A DNA stretch of 64,000 nt from Amphiura filiformis (taxonomy: Eukaryota; Echinodermata; Ophiuroidea; Amphilepidida; Amphiuridae). Shown here one piece after another: positions 22,116 to 33,831 of this stretch (position 1 is the stretch's first letter; every line of letters starts with the position of its first letter). The DNA lies in the NCBI RefSeq assembly GCF_039555335.1, contig NC_092635.1, positions 50,240,052 through 50,304,051 on the forward strand, written 5' to 3'. The translations under genes and the position numbers were made by a program. The notes under the pieces were generated by a model, which worked only from the letters and a program-made list of their open reading frames with translations, did no database searches and was not told the DNA's origin.

Positions 22116-25100
22116 GTAAGCATATTAATATATATTATTTATGTATAAAATTTAGTATTTTTTAAGGAACATTTCACTCATTTTGTTTTTATTATTACCT
22201 CTAGGTAAGCACATCGATATAATATAACCATCCTTTTAGTGTAGACAATTTAATTTTTGTTTTTTAATTTCACTCATTTTATTTTATTTTTTATTATGTA
22301 GCTCCAGGTAAGCATATTAATTATATATAATATATCGTTTTAGTGTATAAAATTGAGTCACTTTAGAAAATCGTTTTGTAATGAGCTTCGAGTTTTTCTC
22401 GTTAAATCTTGTCTCGTATAGTATAATTATGAGGCAGCATTGCTCGTTTACAAACAGGACTAAGCACCAGTTAAAGAAGTATTTAGCGATCCTGGAATCC
22501 TTATATGATATTTTTCAGTAGATATTCACGAAAAAGGCTCATTCCCCAAATTTCAGTTGATTCCGATTTTGCGTTTGCGAGTTAAGCATGACACTGCTCT
22601 ATATAATAGACAATGTGTTGTAATTACGTTCTGGTGTAGAAGAACGTAATTCAAATTTCACGATATTGTTGCTAAACGAATTAATCTGCAAGAATTAACA
22701 TAATGAAGCCAGAGGTTTCCAGTGGTATCAAAATCTCAACATTTTTTGAGAAAAGTGGGGATCACGATATACCCTTTTAAAAGAACCTTGGCACGATTTT
22801 GATGAAATTATGAAATATAATAATATTTTTCATATCATGCAGAAGAGGCGACATCTTCGTGGCCTCTTACCTTCACGATAACATCAACAGATACTGGTAG
22901 TAATCCACCTGTCTTCTGGGCACAATTTCAAGTAGGGGATCCTGAATTGCTCCCTATAAATATTTGCGGAGGATGGGAGATAGAGGTTACGTTTAATCAA
23001 AATGTGGAGATTATAAGTGTAAGTTTATAACATCTGTTTTTAACAAAATGGTATCGGAATAAACTAAGATTATACACATTAAAAGGTGGAGTCAAGAAAG
23101 TGACTGATTGGCAGTAAGTTCATGGGTTAAAGTAGGCCAAAAAGACGTTACCGTGGACAGAAGTTGAAAAATTTGATAAAATAATCAGTGGGTGGAATTT
23201 AGAGATGGTTGAACGTACCAAGTATTATAAGTCTGAGGTTGGAGGGACATGTAGTAGGAACTTGGATTTCTATTTACATGAGACTAATAGTCTCAGGTAT
23301 AAAAATTTACCGTCTATTATATGCGGAAACGCGTAACAGTAACTTATGTATAATGTATAGATATTTCAAAATTATTTTATACAAATCCAAAATTTGGGTT
23401 GATGTTACGTACCTCAATGACAGTTTTGTGCTAAGATTTAACACTTTCTCAATTTGAGTTGTCTTTCTCAAATCTGTTTATAAACAATCCGGCAAGATAC
23501 ACACGTTTATTTGGGGCCATTACCTATTGCGAACACGTTGCTTTCGAAAGCAACGCATTTTTACAGGGCCGGATTTACCATTGGGCCAGATAGGCCCAGG
23601 TCACATACCTTGGGCCTCCAAATTTTGGCCTGGCACAGGGCCCCTAAAAAGGTTATCCGGCGGTACTGGTTGTCGCAATACGTAATTGCCCCAGTGCCAG
23701 TGGCTTGAATGTGATATACGTTCCTACGGTTTGATTGTTAATTTTGTTTGTTTGTTTGTTTGTTTGTTTGTTTAACTAGAGTCCTGCATCAAACTACAAA
23801 GATGTCAAATCAAGTTCAACAGTACACTACTTTGAAAACAAAGACTACGATTCCGTGTACGTTATCGAGTCTGTGGGAGATAAATATATCAACATTCAAG
23901 GAGAGACAGCTGATCTCACCAATTTAACAGCAACAGCCGTTCTAGAAGAATATTATCATCCCCCTGTTACAGCTTGTGATAATGGTACGACATACACGCT
24001 AACTGTACCACGTTGGTCGGGAGGATCAAACTTGGGAGGATTTTCGGCACTCGTTCAAGTACCAGTGGTAGAGGATATTGATGACGGATGGGAAATAGAG
24101 ATTAGATTTTCAGAGCCTTTGGAGCAATTTACTCTGGTAGGTATTTCAAGAAAGGTGAAGATCCCCACCAATATTCGAAAAGGAGGAATTAATGGTCCAT
24201 CCTAATGTCACGTATTTGTCCACTTTAAGCTTCACAAATTGCAAATTTTCGCGCGCTTCGCGTGCATTTTTTTCTAGTTTAACAGCATTTTGACCATTTT
24301 ATCTTCAAAATTTCAAATTATGGCACGCTTTCCACGTTTGTTCCAGGAAAGTGATTATGGGAGCAAAAAGAGGCTCCAATCACTCTTGCTTTTCTATCCC
24401 TGCTGATAGCACACTTCTTCATCCAATATCATACTGCTGATGGCACCTTACTTCATTAACTATCTACTGCAGATACTGAACGCACGACGTCATAACCATT
24501 AACTGTCTACAGTCCATTCAAAAATACCTTATAACAATTTTAATGACTTATCCTTCGCCAATATCTACTGCTAGCAAACTTCTTCATCAAATATCTACTG
24601 CTGGTAACACACTACTTCATTAACTATATATCTACTGCTGATAGCTTATTATATATACATAATCATGCATATTGCTTTTTCAACTATCTATTATTTAGAG
24701 AATAAACGATAGGAATTTTTATTTTGCCTATCCTCTACCGTGTGATAGACGACAGGCAGGTCCAATATTTTGAGTAGTGGATGCCGGCGCAGCCGGTATC
24801 CACTACGATAAAAATATTGGACCTGCCTGTCGTCTATCATGTAGAGGATAAACAAAATAAAATTCTATCGTTTATTCTCATTCTTAGTCAGTTAAATATT
24901 ATTTTAATAACTGTAAACAATTTTTTTAAAGCAAAAACTAAGTTACCGTCATAAAAACTCCCCTCATTATAAAATGAACGAAACTTGTTTACAACTTTAA
25001 GTATTCTGTTGCGCGTACTGCTAGCGCGTTCGCGTATTCCGCACTAGTCTACGCATCCAGCGTGATACATACGCGCATCTCTACACGCGTGTTACGGATT

Positions 25101-28100
25101 ATCAAGACGCATGATGACGTGGGGTCGTCTACGGCCTGATAGACGGCACCCAAAATCATGCGATTGTCCAATCAGAAATGTGTCTACGAACTAGACCACT
25201 CCCACTGACTAAGAATGCCGATTGATATCATCAAAAATCTTTTACTGATGGCACATTATTTCATCAACTATATGCTGGTAATATAGCACACTACTTCATC
25301 TACAGCTGATAGCACAATACTTCATCAACTATCCACTGCTGATACTAGCACACTGCTTCATCAACAATCTTCAGTTGATAGCACATTGCTTCATCAACTA
25401 TCTACAGCTGATAGCACACTGCTTCATCAACAATTTTCAGCTGATAGCACATTGCTTTATCAAATATCAAGTGCTGATAGCACATTGCTTCATCAACTAT
25501 CTACATCTGATAGCACATTGCTTCATCAACTATCTACTGCTGATAGCACATTGCTTCATCAACTATCTACTGCTGATAGCACATTGCCTCATCGACTCTA
25601 TCTACTGCTGATAGCACATTGCTTCATCAACAATCTTCAGCTGATAGCACATTGCTTCATCAACTATCTACTGCTGATAGCACACTGCTTCATCAACTAT
25701 CTACAGCTGGTAGCATACTGCTTCATCAACAATCTTCAGCTGATAGCACATTGCTTCATCCACTATCTACTGCTGATAGCACACTGCTTCATCAACTATC
25801 TACTGCTGATGGCACACTACTTCATCAACTTCCTGCTACTACTACTTAGTCAACTATATACTGCTTACAACACACTGCTACATCCATAGCATACTACTTC
25901 ATCAACTATCGACTGCTGATAGCGCACTACTTCATCAACTATCCACTGCTGATAGCACATTGCTTCATCAACTATCTATACAGCTGATAGCACACTGCTT
26001 CATCAACTATCTACTTCTGAAAGCACACTACTTCATCCACTATCTACTGCTGATGGCACACTACTTCATCCACTATCTACTACTGAAAGCACACTACTTC
26101 ATCCACTATCTTCTACTGAAAGCACACTACTTCATCCACTATCTACTGCTGATGGCACACTACTTCATCCACTATCTACTGCTGATAGCATACTACTTCA
26201 TCCACTATCTACTGCTGATAGCACACTACTTCATCCAATATCTTCTACTGAAAGCACACTACTTCATCCACTATCTACTGCTGATGGCACACTACTTCAT
26301 CCACTATCTACTACTGAAAGCACACTACTTCATCCACTATCTTCTACTGAAAGCACACTACTTCATCCACTATCTACTGCTGATAGCACACTACTTCATC
26401 CACTATCTACTGCTGATGGCACACTACTTCATCCACTATCTACTACTGAAAGCACACTACTTCATCCACTATCTTCTACTGAAAGCACACTACTTCATCC
26501 ACTATCTACTGCTGATAGCACACTACTTCATCCACTATCTACTGCTGATAGCATACTACTTCATCCACTATCTACTACTAAAAGCACACTACTTCATAAA
26601 TTATTTACTGCTGATAGCACATTACTTCATCAACTACCTACAGCTGATATTTCATCCGCTATCTACTGCTGATAGCACACTACGTACTGCATCTACTATT
26701 TACGACTGATAGCACATTGCTTCATACAACTGATAGCTCACTACTTCATCAACTATCTACAGCTGATAGCACACTACTTCTGTACTTCATCCACTATCTA
26801 CTGCTGATAGCACACTACTTCATCTACTATGTACTGCTGATAGCTCACTACTTCATCCACTATCTACTACTGAAAGCACACTACTTCATCCACTAACTAC
26901 TGCTGATGGCATGCACTACTTCATCCACTATCTACTGCTGATAGCATACTATTTCATCCACTATCTACTGCTGATAGCACACTACTTCATCCACTATCTT
27001 CTACTGAAAGCACACTACTTCATCCACTATCTACTGCTGATGGCACACTACTTCATCCACTATCTACTACTGAAAGCACACTACTTCATCCACTATCTTC
27101 TACTGAAAGCACACTACTTCATCCACTATCTACTGCTGATAGCACACTACTTCATCCACTATCTACTGCTGATAGCATACTACTTCATCCACTATCTACT
27201 ACTAAAAGCACACTACTTCATAAATTATTTACTGCTGATAGCACATTACTTCATCAACTACCTACAGCTGATATTTCATCCGCTATCTACTGCTGATAGC
27301 ACACTACGTACTGCATCTACTATTTACGACTGATAGCACATTGCTTCATACAACTGATAGCTCACTACTTCATCAACTATCTACAGCTGATAGCACACTA
27401 CTTCTGTACTTCATCCACTATCTACTGCTGATAGCACACTACTTCATCTACTATGTACTGCTGATAGCTCACTACTTCATCCACTATCTACTACTGAAAG
27501 CACACTACTTCATCCACTAACTACTGCTGATGGCATGCACTACTTCATCCACTATCTACTGCTGATAGCATACTATTTCATCCACTATCTACTGCTGATA
27601 GCACACTACTTCATCCACTATCTTCTACCGAAAGCACACTACTTCATCCACTATCTACTGCTGATGGCACACTTCATCCACTATCTTCTACTGAAAGCAC
27701 ACTACTTCATCCACTATCTACTGCTGATAGCACACTACTTCATCCACTATCTACTGCTGATAGCATACTATTTCATCCACTATCTACTACTGAAAGCACA
27801 CTACTTCATCCACTATCTTCTACTGAAAGCACACTACTTCATCCACTATCTTCTACTGAAAGCACACTACTTCATCCACTATCCACTGCTGATGGCACAC
27901 TACTTCATCCAATATCTTCTACTGAAAGCACACTACTTCATCCACTATCTTCTACTGAAAGCACACTACTTCATCCACTATCCACTGCTGATGGCACACT
28001 ACTTCATCCACTATCTACTACTGAAAGCACACTACTTCATCCACTATCCACTGCTGATGGCACACTACTTCATCCACTATCTACTACTGAAAGCACACTA

Positions 28101-31100
28101 CTTCATCCACTATCTTCTACTGAAAGCACACTACTTCATCCACTATCTTCTACTGAAAGCACACTACTTCATCCACTATCTACTGCTGATGGCACACTAC
28201 TTCATCCACTATCTACTACTGAAAGCACACTACTTCATCCACTATCTTCTACTGAAAGCACACTACTTCATCCACTATCTACTGCTGATAGCACACTACT
28301 TCATCCACTATCTACTGCTGATAGCATACTACTTCATCCACTATCTACTACTAAAAGCACACTACTTCATAAATTATTTACTGCTGATAGCACATTACTT
28401 CATCAACTACCTACAGCTGATATTTCATCCGCTATCTACTGCTGATAGCACACTACGTACTGCATCTACTATTTACGACTGATAGCACATTGCTTCATAC
28501 AACTGATAGCTCACTACTTCATCAACTATCTACAGCTGATAGCACACTACTTCTGTACTTCATCCACTATCTACTGCTGATAGCACACTACTTCATCTAC
28601 TATGTACTGCTGATAGCTCACTACTTCATCCACTATCTACTACTGAAAGCACACTACTTCATCCACTAACTACTGCTGATGGCATGCACTACTTCATCCA
28701 CTATCTACTGCTGATAGCATACTATTTCATCCACTATCTACTGCTGATAGCACACTACTTCATCCACTATCTTCTACTGAAAGCACACTACTTCATCCAC
28801 TATCTACTGCTGATGGCACACTTCATCCACTATCTTCTACTGAAAGCACACTACTTCATCCACTATCTACTGCTGATAGCACACTACTTCATCCACTATC
28901 TACTGCTGATAGCATACTATTTCATCCACTATCTACTACTGAAAGCACACTACTTCATCCACTATCTTCTACTGAAAGCACACTACTTCATCCACTATCT
29001 TCTACTGAAAGCACACTACTTCATCCACTATCCACTGCTGATGGCACACTACTTCATCCAATATCTTCTACTGAAAGCACACTACTTCATCCACTATCTT
29101 CTACTGAAAGCACACTACTTCATCCACTATCCACTGCTGATGGCACACTACTTCATCCACTATCTACTACTGAAAGCACACTACTTCATCCACTATCTTC
29201 TACTGAAAGCACACTACTTCATCCACTATCTACTGCTGATAGCACACTACTTCATCCACTATCTACTGCTGATGGCACACTACTTCATCCACTATCTACT
29301 ACTGAAAGCACACTACTTCATCCATAGTCTGTGTTACAGACTGGAAAACTGATTACTACCCGCGAGCTACCAACATGTGTAGCATGGTTAAAATTGAGTT
29401 GGTTTTCGCGGCATCGCTGGTCGCCGCTCCCGCTTCGCCGCTCCCCCCGGCAAGGATTGTGAGTCGTCTTTGACAAAGACTACTTCATCCACTATCTTCT
29501 ACTGAAAGCACACTACTTCATCCACTATATACTGCTGATAGCACACTACTTCATCCACTATCTACAGCTGATAGCTCACTACTTCATCCACTATATATTG
29601 CTGATAGCACACTACTTCATCAACTTCTTACTGTTGATAGCATAATACTTCATCAACTACTTACTGCTGATAGCACACTACTTCATCCACTATCTACTGC
29701 TGATAGCACACTACTTCATCCACTATCTACTGCTGATAGCACACTACTTCATCCACTATCTACTGCTGATAGCACACTACTTCATCCACTATCTACTGCT
29801 GATAGCACACTACTTCATCCACTATCTACTGCTGATAGCTCACTACTTCATCCACTATCTACTGCTGATAACACACTACTTCATCCACTATCTACTGCCG
29901 ATAGGTTACTACTTCATCAACTATCTACTACTGATAGCACACTACTTCATCAACTATCTTTTGCTGACATAGCACACTACTTCATCCACTATCTACTGCT
30001 GATAGCTCACTACTTCATCCACTATCTACTGCTGATAACACACTACTTCATCCACTATCTACTGCCGATAGGTCACTACCCAGCAAACACAAAAACGTTT
30101 TAAAAACGTTTTAAATAAGTTATATTTTGGCTTTTGGTTTAGGTAAAAACGTTTTAATAATATTAAAATGTCGGGTTATATAAAGGTCATGATAACGCTT
30201 TAAAACGTTTTGTATGAAAACACACTACAACAATATTTTAAAATGTTTTCAAAAAATGTTATTGTAAACTATTTTTGCAAACATTTTTGCCAAATATTGC
30301 GTCAATACTTAAATAACATTTTGTTAAAATATTTGAACCCAGTAAGCACAGAAATGTTCTTAAAATGTTTTTTCAAAACCTATTAATAACATTTAAATGT
30401 CGGGTTATATAAAGGTCATGAAAACGTTATTAAAACGTTATTGAAAATATTTTGGGCAAACATTTTTTCGCAAAATATTTTTTCAACCCCAAAATAACAT
30501 TCTGTTTAGAATGTTTTGTATCAAGTTTTCAAGAATGTTTTTGGAATGTTATTAAAACGTTTTTATACCCTTTATATAACCCGACATTTAAACGTTTTCT
30601 GTAAACATTTTTGTTTGCTGAGCAGTAGATTATCAAAAAATGTTTTTTAAGGTTATGAAAACGTTTCATACTCTTAATATACCCTTTATATAACCCGACA
30701 TTTAAACGTTTTCTGACAACCTTTTATAACCTTTTGCGAATAATGTCGAAAACGTTTTGTGTTTGCTGGGTACTTCATCCACTATCTACTGCTGATAGCT
30801 CACTACTTCATCAACTATAGCACACTACTTCATCAACTATATTTTGCTGATAACTCACTACTTCATCAACTATCTACTGCTGATAGCAAACTACTTCATC
30901 AACCATCTACTGCTGATAGCATAATACTTCATCAACCATCTACTGCTGATAGCATAATACTTCATCAACTATATCTTTTGCTGATGACTCACTACTTCAT
31001 CGACTATCTACAGATGATAGCTCAATATACTTCAACTATCTACAGATGATAGCCAACTACTTCATCAACTATCTACTGTTGATACCACACTGCTTCATCC

Positions 31101-33831
31101 CCTATCTACTGTTGATAGCACACTACTTCATCAACTTCTTACTGTTGGTAGCATACTACTTCATCAACTACTTACTGCTGATAGCTCACTATACTTAATC
31201 AACTATCTAATGCTGATAGCACGCTAATTTATCAACTATCTACTGCTGATCATGCTGATAGCACACTACTAGTACTTCATTCACTATCTACTGCTGATAG
31301 CTCACTACTTCATCCACTATCTACTGCTGATAGCACACTACTTCAACTATCCACTACTGATAGCACACTACTTCAACTAAGCACACTGCTTCATTCACTA
31401 TCTACTGCTGATAGCTCACGTCTTCATTAACTATCTTTTGCTGATAGCACACTAACTACTTCATCAACTATCTACTGCTGATAGCATACTACTCCATTAA
31501 CTATCTTTTGCTGGTAGCACACTACTTCATTAACTATCTACTGTTGGTAGCACAATACTTCATCAACTATCTACTGCTGATAGCACATTACTTTATCAAC
31601 TATCTACTGCTGATAGCACAATACTTCATCAACTATCTACTGCTGATATCACAATACTTCATCAACTATCTACTGCTGATAGCACACTATATACTTCATC
31701 AACTATCTACTGCTGATAGCACACTACTTCATTAACTATCTTTTGCTGATAGCACACTACTTCATTAACTATCTACTGCTGATACCAATCTACTTCATCA
31801 ACTATCTACTGTTAATAGCACACTACTTCATCAACTATCTACTGCTGATAGCACACTACGTCGTCAACTATCTACTGCTGATAGCATACTATTTCATCAA
31901 GTATCTACTGTTGCTGACAGCACACTACTTCATCCAGTATCTACTGCTGATATAGCACACTACTTCATCAACTCTCTACTGCTGATGGCACACTACCGGT
32001 ACTTCATCCACTATCTATTATTGATTGCATACTACTTAAAGGAATTCAGGAATTTGCTCATTCGATTCGTAAAATCATCAATAATAAGTTTTGTGCACCT
32101 TTGACCTTTGTAGTACCCAAGCATGATAACATTTCCATTTCAAAAATACCCAATGACCATTTTAATGTCTTATCCTTCACCTACACAATTATCTTACACT
32201 GAATGCATTTTAATCACTTTTTGTCGCTGATAGCATTATAAACATCTCAAACAAATGTAACTAAACCCCTTAAATAATTATCATTATTCAAAAATGGGGG
32301 ATTGTATTACAAATCTGTAAAATGCATTGGAAGCCGAATTTATTTATGCACATTTTGACACCTCATTTGTAGCAATTAACTAAATATTGACGTCACAGCG
32401 TACATTTAAATCAATGTAGCCCAAGATTTGAAAGTTGCAGTGAATTCTATTGATTTTGCATTCAATGTAATGGAAGGAAATAATTATGTGTAATGATATC
32501 TGAGTGTTTTTGTATTGTAAAAATTTGTATGTATGTGCAACTTTCAAATCTGAACCTCAATACATTAAATTGACCGGTGTTTTATTGTTTTCTGGGCTAT
32601 CGTATCAATAATTATTCAGGTATCAAAATGCGCAGAAATAAATTCTACTTCCAACGCATTTTACAGATTTGCAATACAATAGTTCCTTTTTGAATAATGG
32701 CTATTATTTAAGGGGGGTTAGTTACTTCTTTTGAGATGTTTACTACTTTATCAAGTATCTATACTGCTGGTAATACATGACTTAATCAACTATCGTTTCT
32801 GGACGTTTTCACTAGAAGTAAAAACACAACAAAGTCATAAAAAAACTCGACTTTTTTTTATAACACTTAGGGCCAATTGTTGACAAGAATTTTTGTAACT
32901 TTTCTTTTCTTTTCTTTTTACAGGCTAACGTGAATATCAATGCTGACAGTGAATACAAAGTATTTACTCTAAGCAATTGTTGCCATTGGAACGCTGTATA
33001 TGCAGTAGGAGAAACAATAGATTTGCCTATTACTGTCCAATACGATACAGACTTCTGTCCGGATTATTGTGCAGAATTCGGTAAGTATAATAATTGGCAT
33101 TATGAAAAACCATTCCTACTTGCTGGCTGAGTATAGACTTCGCAGCCAGGAGTTTTTTAAGGGCAAAACTCTTTCAAGATTGGGGGAGGGGGGTAGATGT
33201 TCTCAGTGGGCAGCTCCACTTATGTCCTCCTGGATACGCCACTGGACTTTACCAGCTTGAAGAATATAATTTTGACTCAAACAAAATATTATTGGACTCT
33301 TTATGAAGAAGTTGAACAAAATCATGACTTTTTGTGCACTGATACTTCAACTTTGCATATTTCAAATTGCACCCGAGCCCTTTTAATTGAGCTACCTGTT
33401 TGTAGGCAAGTAGAATGGTCATTAACAATCTACTTAAAAACCTTTTTCTTTTTGCAGCAAGCGAACAGATTTCGTGGACTTCGCCCGGGACTTCGCCACC
33501 ATTGTCAAACACACAGACTTCGACATGTTCACCGTCAAGAACGCAGACTCTCACAGTTTCGCCTATCTCGGGTAGCACGCAAGATGATTCGTACTTCAAT
33601 CTTTGGCAAACCATTGTGATTGCAGTAGGCCCGAGTGCTTTCGCCGCCATTTTACTGTCTAGTATTTTATTTATATATTTCCGTGTATTGAAGGCAGAAG
33701 AAAAAGATGAAGAGAATGAAATTCTTGAAAAGAAAAACTTGAACCAAGTGAGAAAAAGAAAAACAGTGTTGTCGTTAGCATGCAAGACTTTCATGGTATT
33801 GGTCCGAATAGGCCTATTGCTAATAATATGA
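22073..33831 (+). CDS. Membrane-anchored tandem CBM2-like domain protein (spliced, 5 exons)
   Basis: Joining exons 22,073-22,115, 22,843-23,018, 23,780-24,136, 32,924-33,080 and 33,458-33,831 gives an uninterrupted 368-residue frame with all GT/AG borders and matching phases. Residues 1-14 are a signal peptide core. Two modules follow (about 20-135 and 139-244), each with a 'GGW/DGW-E-I-E-[VI]-x-F' strand (Trp59, Trp177), as in the CBM2 family GW-x-[LI] strand. Module 2 also has 'HWNAVYAVGETIDLPITV', matching the CBM2 'WN..L..G.S' pattern. Residues 246-290 are Ser/Thr/Pro-rich. A helix at 296-319 spans the membrane, and a charged tail follows. CBM2 domains bind crystalline polysaccharides such as cellulose or chitin; no catalytic domain is present. 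I infer a surface polysaccharide-binding protein. It could instead be another beta-sandwich fold. The tail may be frameshifted (see finding). AATAAA lies at 34,028. Confidence 0.6.
22081..22365 (+). repeat. Triplicated exon-1 end plus 5' splice site
   Basis: Three consecutive segments of roughly 90-100 bp share 'atttcactcattttNttt', a pyrimidine-rich stretch, then 'ctaggtaagca' (copies 1 and 2) or 'ccaggtaagca' (copy 3), then an AT-rich tail. Donors lie at about 22,116, 22,204 and 22,310. Only copy 1 keeps the ATG in frame. Confidence 0.75.
22843..23018 (+). CDS. Exon 2: N-terminal half of CBM2-like module 1
   Basis: The acceptor 'atcatgcag' and donor 'gtaagt' bound the exon. It completes codon 15 and encodes residues to 73, including Trp21, Trp40 and the strand ICGGWEIEVTFNQNVEIIS. 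It ends in phase 0, as does the equivalent border in module 2. Confidence 0.65.
23518..23700. mobile_element. MITE in intron 2, probably with a hAT-like piece inside
   Basis: The outer ends 'attacctattgcgaac' and 'gtcgcaatacgtaat' are inverted, and the next inward phrase 'acgttgctttcgaaagcaac' is itself palindromic. Inside, from 23,567, 'CAGGGCCGGATTTACC' to 'GGTTATCCGGCGGTACTG' resembles imperfect hAT ends, but no 8-bp duplication could be read. The outer family also occurs inverted at 21,586-21,622. Confidence 0.45.
23780..24136 (+). CDS. Exon 3: end of module 1 and first half of module 2
   Basis: The acceptor 'tttaactag' follows a (TTTG)n tract, and the donor is 'gtaggt'. The exon encodes residues 74-192 in phase 0 at both ends: the C-terminal strands of module 1 (DSVYVIESVGDKYINIQ), a short linker, and module 2 up to DDGWEIEIRFSEPLEQFTL. 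The exact 357-base length keeps the frame. Confidence 0.7.
24695..25222. mobile_element. Foldback insertion in the minisatellite
   Basis: A palindrome of about 185 bp (24,698-24,882) runs from 'agaataaacgatag' to 'ctatcgtttattct', with arms of about 85 bases around 'gccggcgcagccgg'. A second pair, 'cattcttagtcag' at 24,881 and 'ctgactaagaatg' at about 25,206, brackets the rest. Minisatellite units resume on both sides. The family is unknown. Confidence 0.6.
26682..29310 (+). repeat. Higher-order repeats of 624 and 1,149 bp within the minisatellite
   Basis: An aberrant marker unit, 'gatggcatgcactacttc', occurs only at about 26,905, 27,529 and 28,678. A second marker, 'ctactatttacgactgatag', occurs at about 26,691, 27,315 and 28,464. 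Both sets are 624 and 1,149 bp apart. Copies at 27.5 and 28.7 kb even share a 3-base deletion ('gatggcacacttcatcc'), so the larger block was duplicated recently. Confidence 0.85.
29324..29482. mobile_element. Small TA-flanked MITE (~155 bp) in the minisatellite
   Basis: The insert runs from 'TA-GTCTGTGTTACAGAC' to 'GTCTTTGACAAAGAC-TA'. Ends are roughly inverted and flanked by TA. Its GC-rich interior ('gccgctcccgcttcgccgct') contrasts with the AT-rich array around it. Confidence 0.55.
30077..30772. mobile_element. MITE with CCCAGCAAACAC termini (copy 2), TA target
   Basis: The element spans 30,079-30,770 (692 bp), with ends 'CCCAGCAAACACAAAAACG' and 'CGTTTTGTGTTTGCTGGG'. TA stands on both sides. 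Removing it restores the minisatellite word 'ggtcacTActtcatcc', so the target was TA, the Tc1/mariner type. The interior has many 'aaaacgtttt' and 'cgggttatataaaggtcatg' phrases. Confidence 0.85.
32239..32742. mobile_element. Palindromic MITE (500 bp), TA target
   Basis: The element spans 32,241-32,740. The ends 'AACATCTCAAACAAATGTAA' and 'TTACTTCTTTTGAGATGTT' are inverted, and pairing continues inward through 'aaaatgcattggaag' and 'cttccaacgcatttt' to 'gatttgaaagttgca' and 'tgcaactttcaaatc'. TA flanks both sides. Its removal restores 'gctgatagcattaTActac', a minisatellite word. Confidence 0.8.
32924..33080 (+). CDS. Exon 4: C-terminal half of CBM2-like module 2
   Basis: A strong pyrimidine tract and 'acag' precede the exon, and the donor is 'gtaagt'. 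It encodes residues 193-244 in phase 0 and ends in phase 1. It contains SNCCHWNAVYAVGETIDLP, the most CBM2-like part of the protein, and a Cys-rich end (FCPDYC). Confidence 0.7.
33458..33831 (+). CDS. Exon 5: stalk, transmembrane helix, cytoplasmic tail
   Basis: The acceptor 'ctttttgcag' fits the incoming phase 1. The exon encodes a Ser/Thr/Pro stalk (residues 246-290), a membrane helix (TIVIAVGPSAFAAILLSSIL and following), a basic stop-transfer Arg320, and an acidic/basic tail (KAEEKDEENEILEKK). After about residue 350 the frame becomes hydrophobic (FMVLVRIGLLLII) and less tail-like; other frames look better there. Confidence 0.6.

Larger units (their letters stand above)
24401..32800 (+). 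repeat. 33-bp minisatellite with higher-order structure
   Basis: The unit begins 'cactacttcatccactatct' and ends 'actgctgatagca', 33 bp in all. A second frequent variant has 'cttctactgaaagca'. The edges (24.4-25.0 and 31-32.8 kb) are diverged and the middle (26-29.3 kb) is very uniform. Allowing for inserts, I estimate roughly 180-200 units. Because 33 is a multiple of three and the unit lacks stops in one frame, long frames of an 11-residue repeat (HYFIHYLLLIA) arise by chance. They lie inside the intron and contain broken edges, so I do not call them coding. Confidence 0.9.
24137..32923 (+). other. Intron 3: 8.8-kb intron filled by minisatellite
   Basis: The intron runs from the donor 'gtaggt' to the acceptor 'ttttcttttctttttacag'. 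Nearly all of it is the 33-bp minisatellite plus insertions. Its position inside CBM2-like module 2 matches that of the 761-bp intron in module 1. Confidence 0.65.

Noticed and set aside
25960..29352. Long open frames of an 11-residue repeat (HYFIHYLLLIA), up to 315 codons
   Set aside because: They arise because a 33-bp tandem repeat without stops is divisible by three. They lie inside intron 3 of a better-supported gene, start at arbitrary ATGs and break wherever the array diverges.
24401..32800. CRISPR-like array
   Set aside because: Units are contiguous with no unique spacers, the DNA is clearly eukaryotic, and no cas gene is present.
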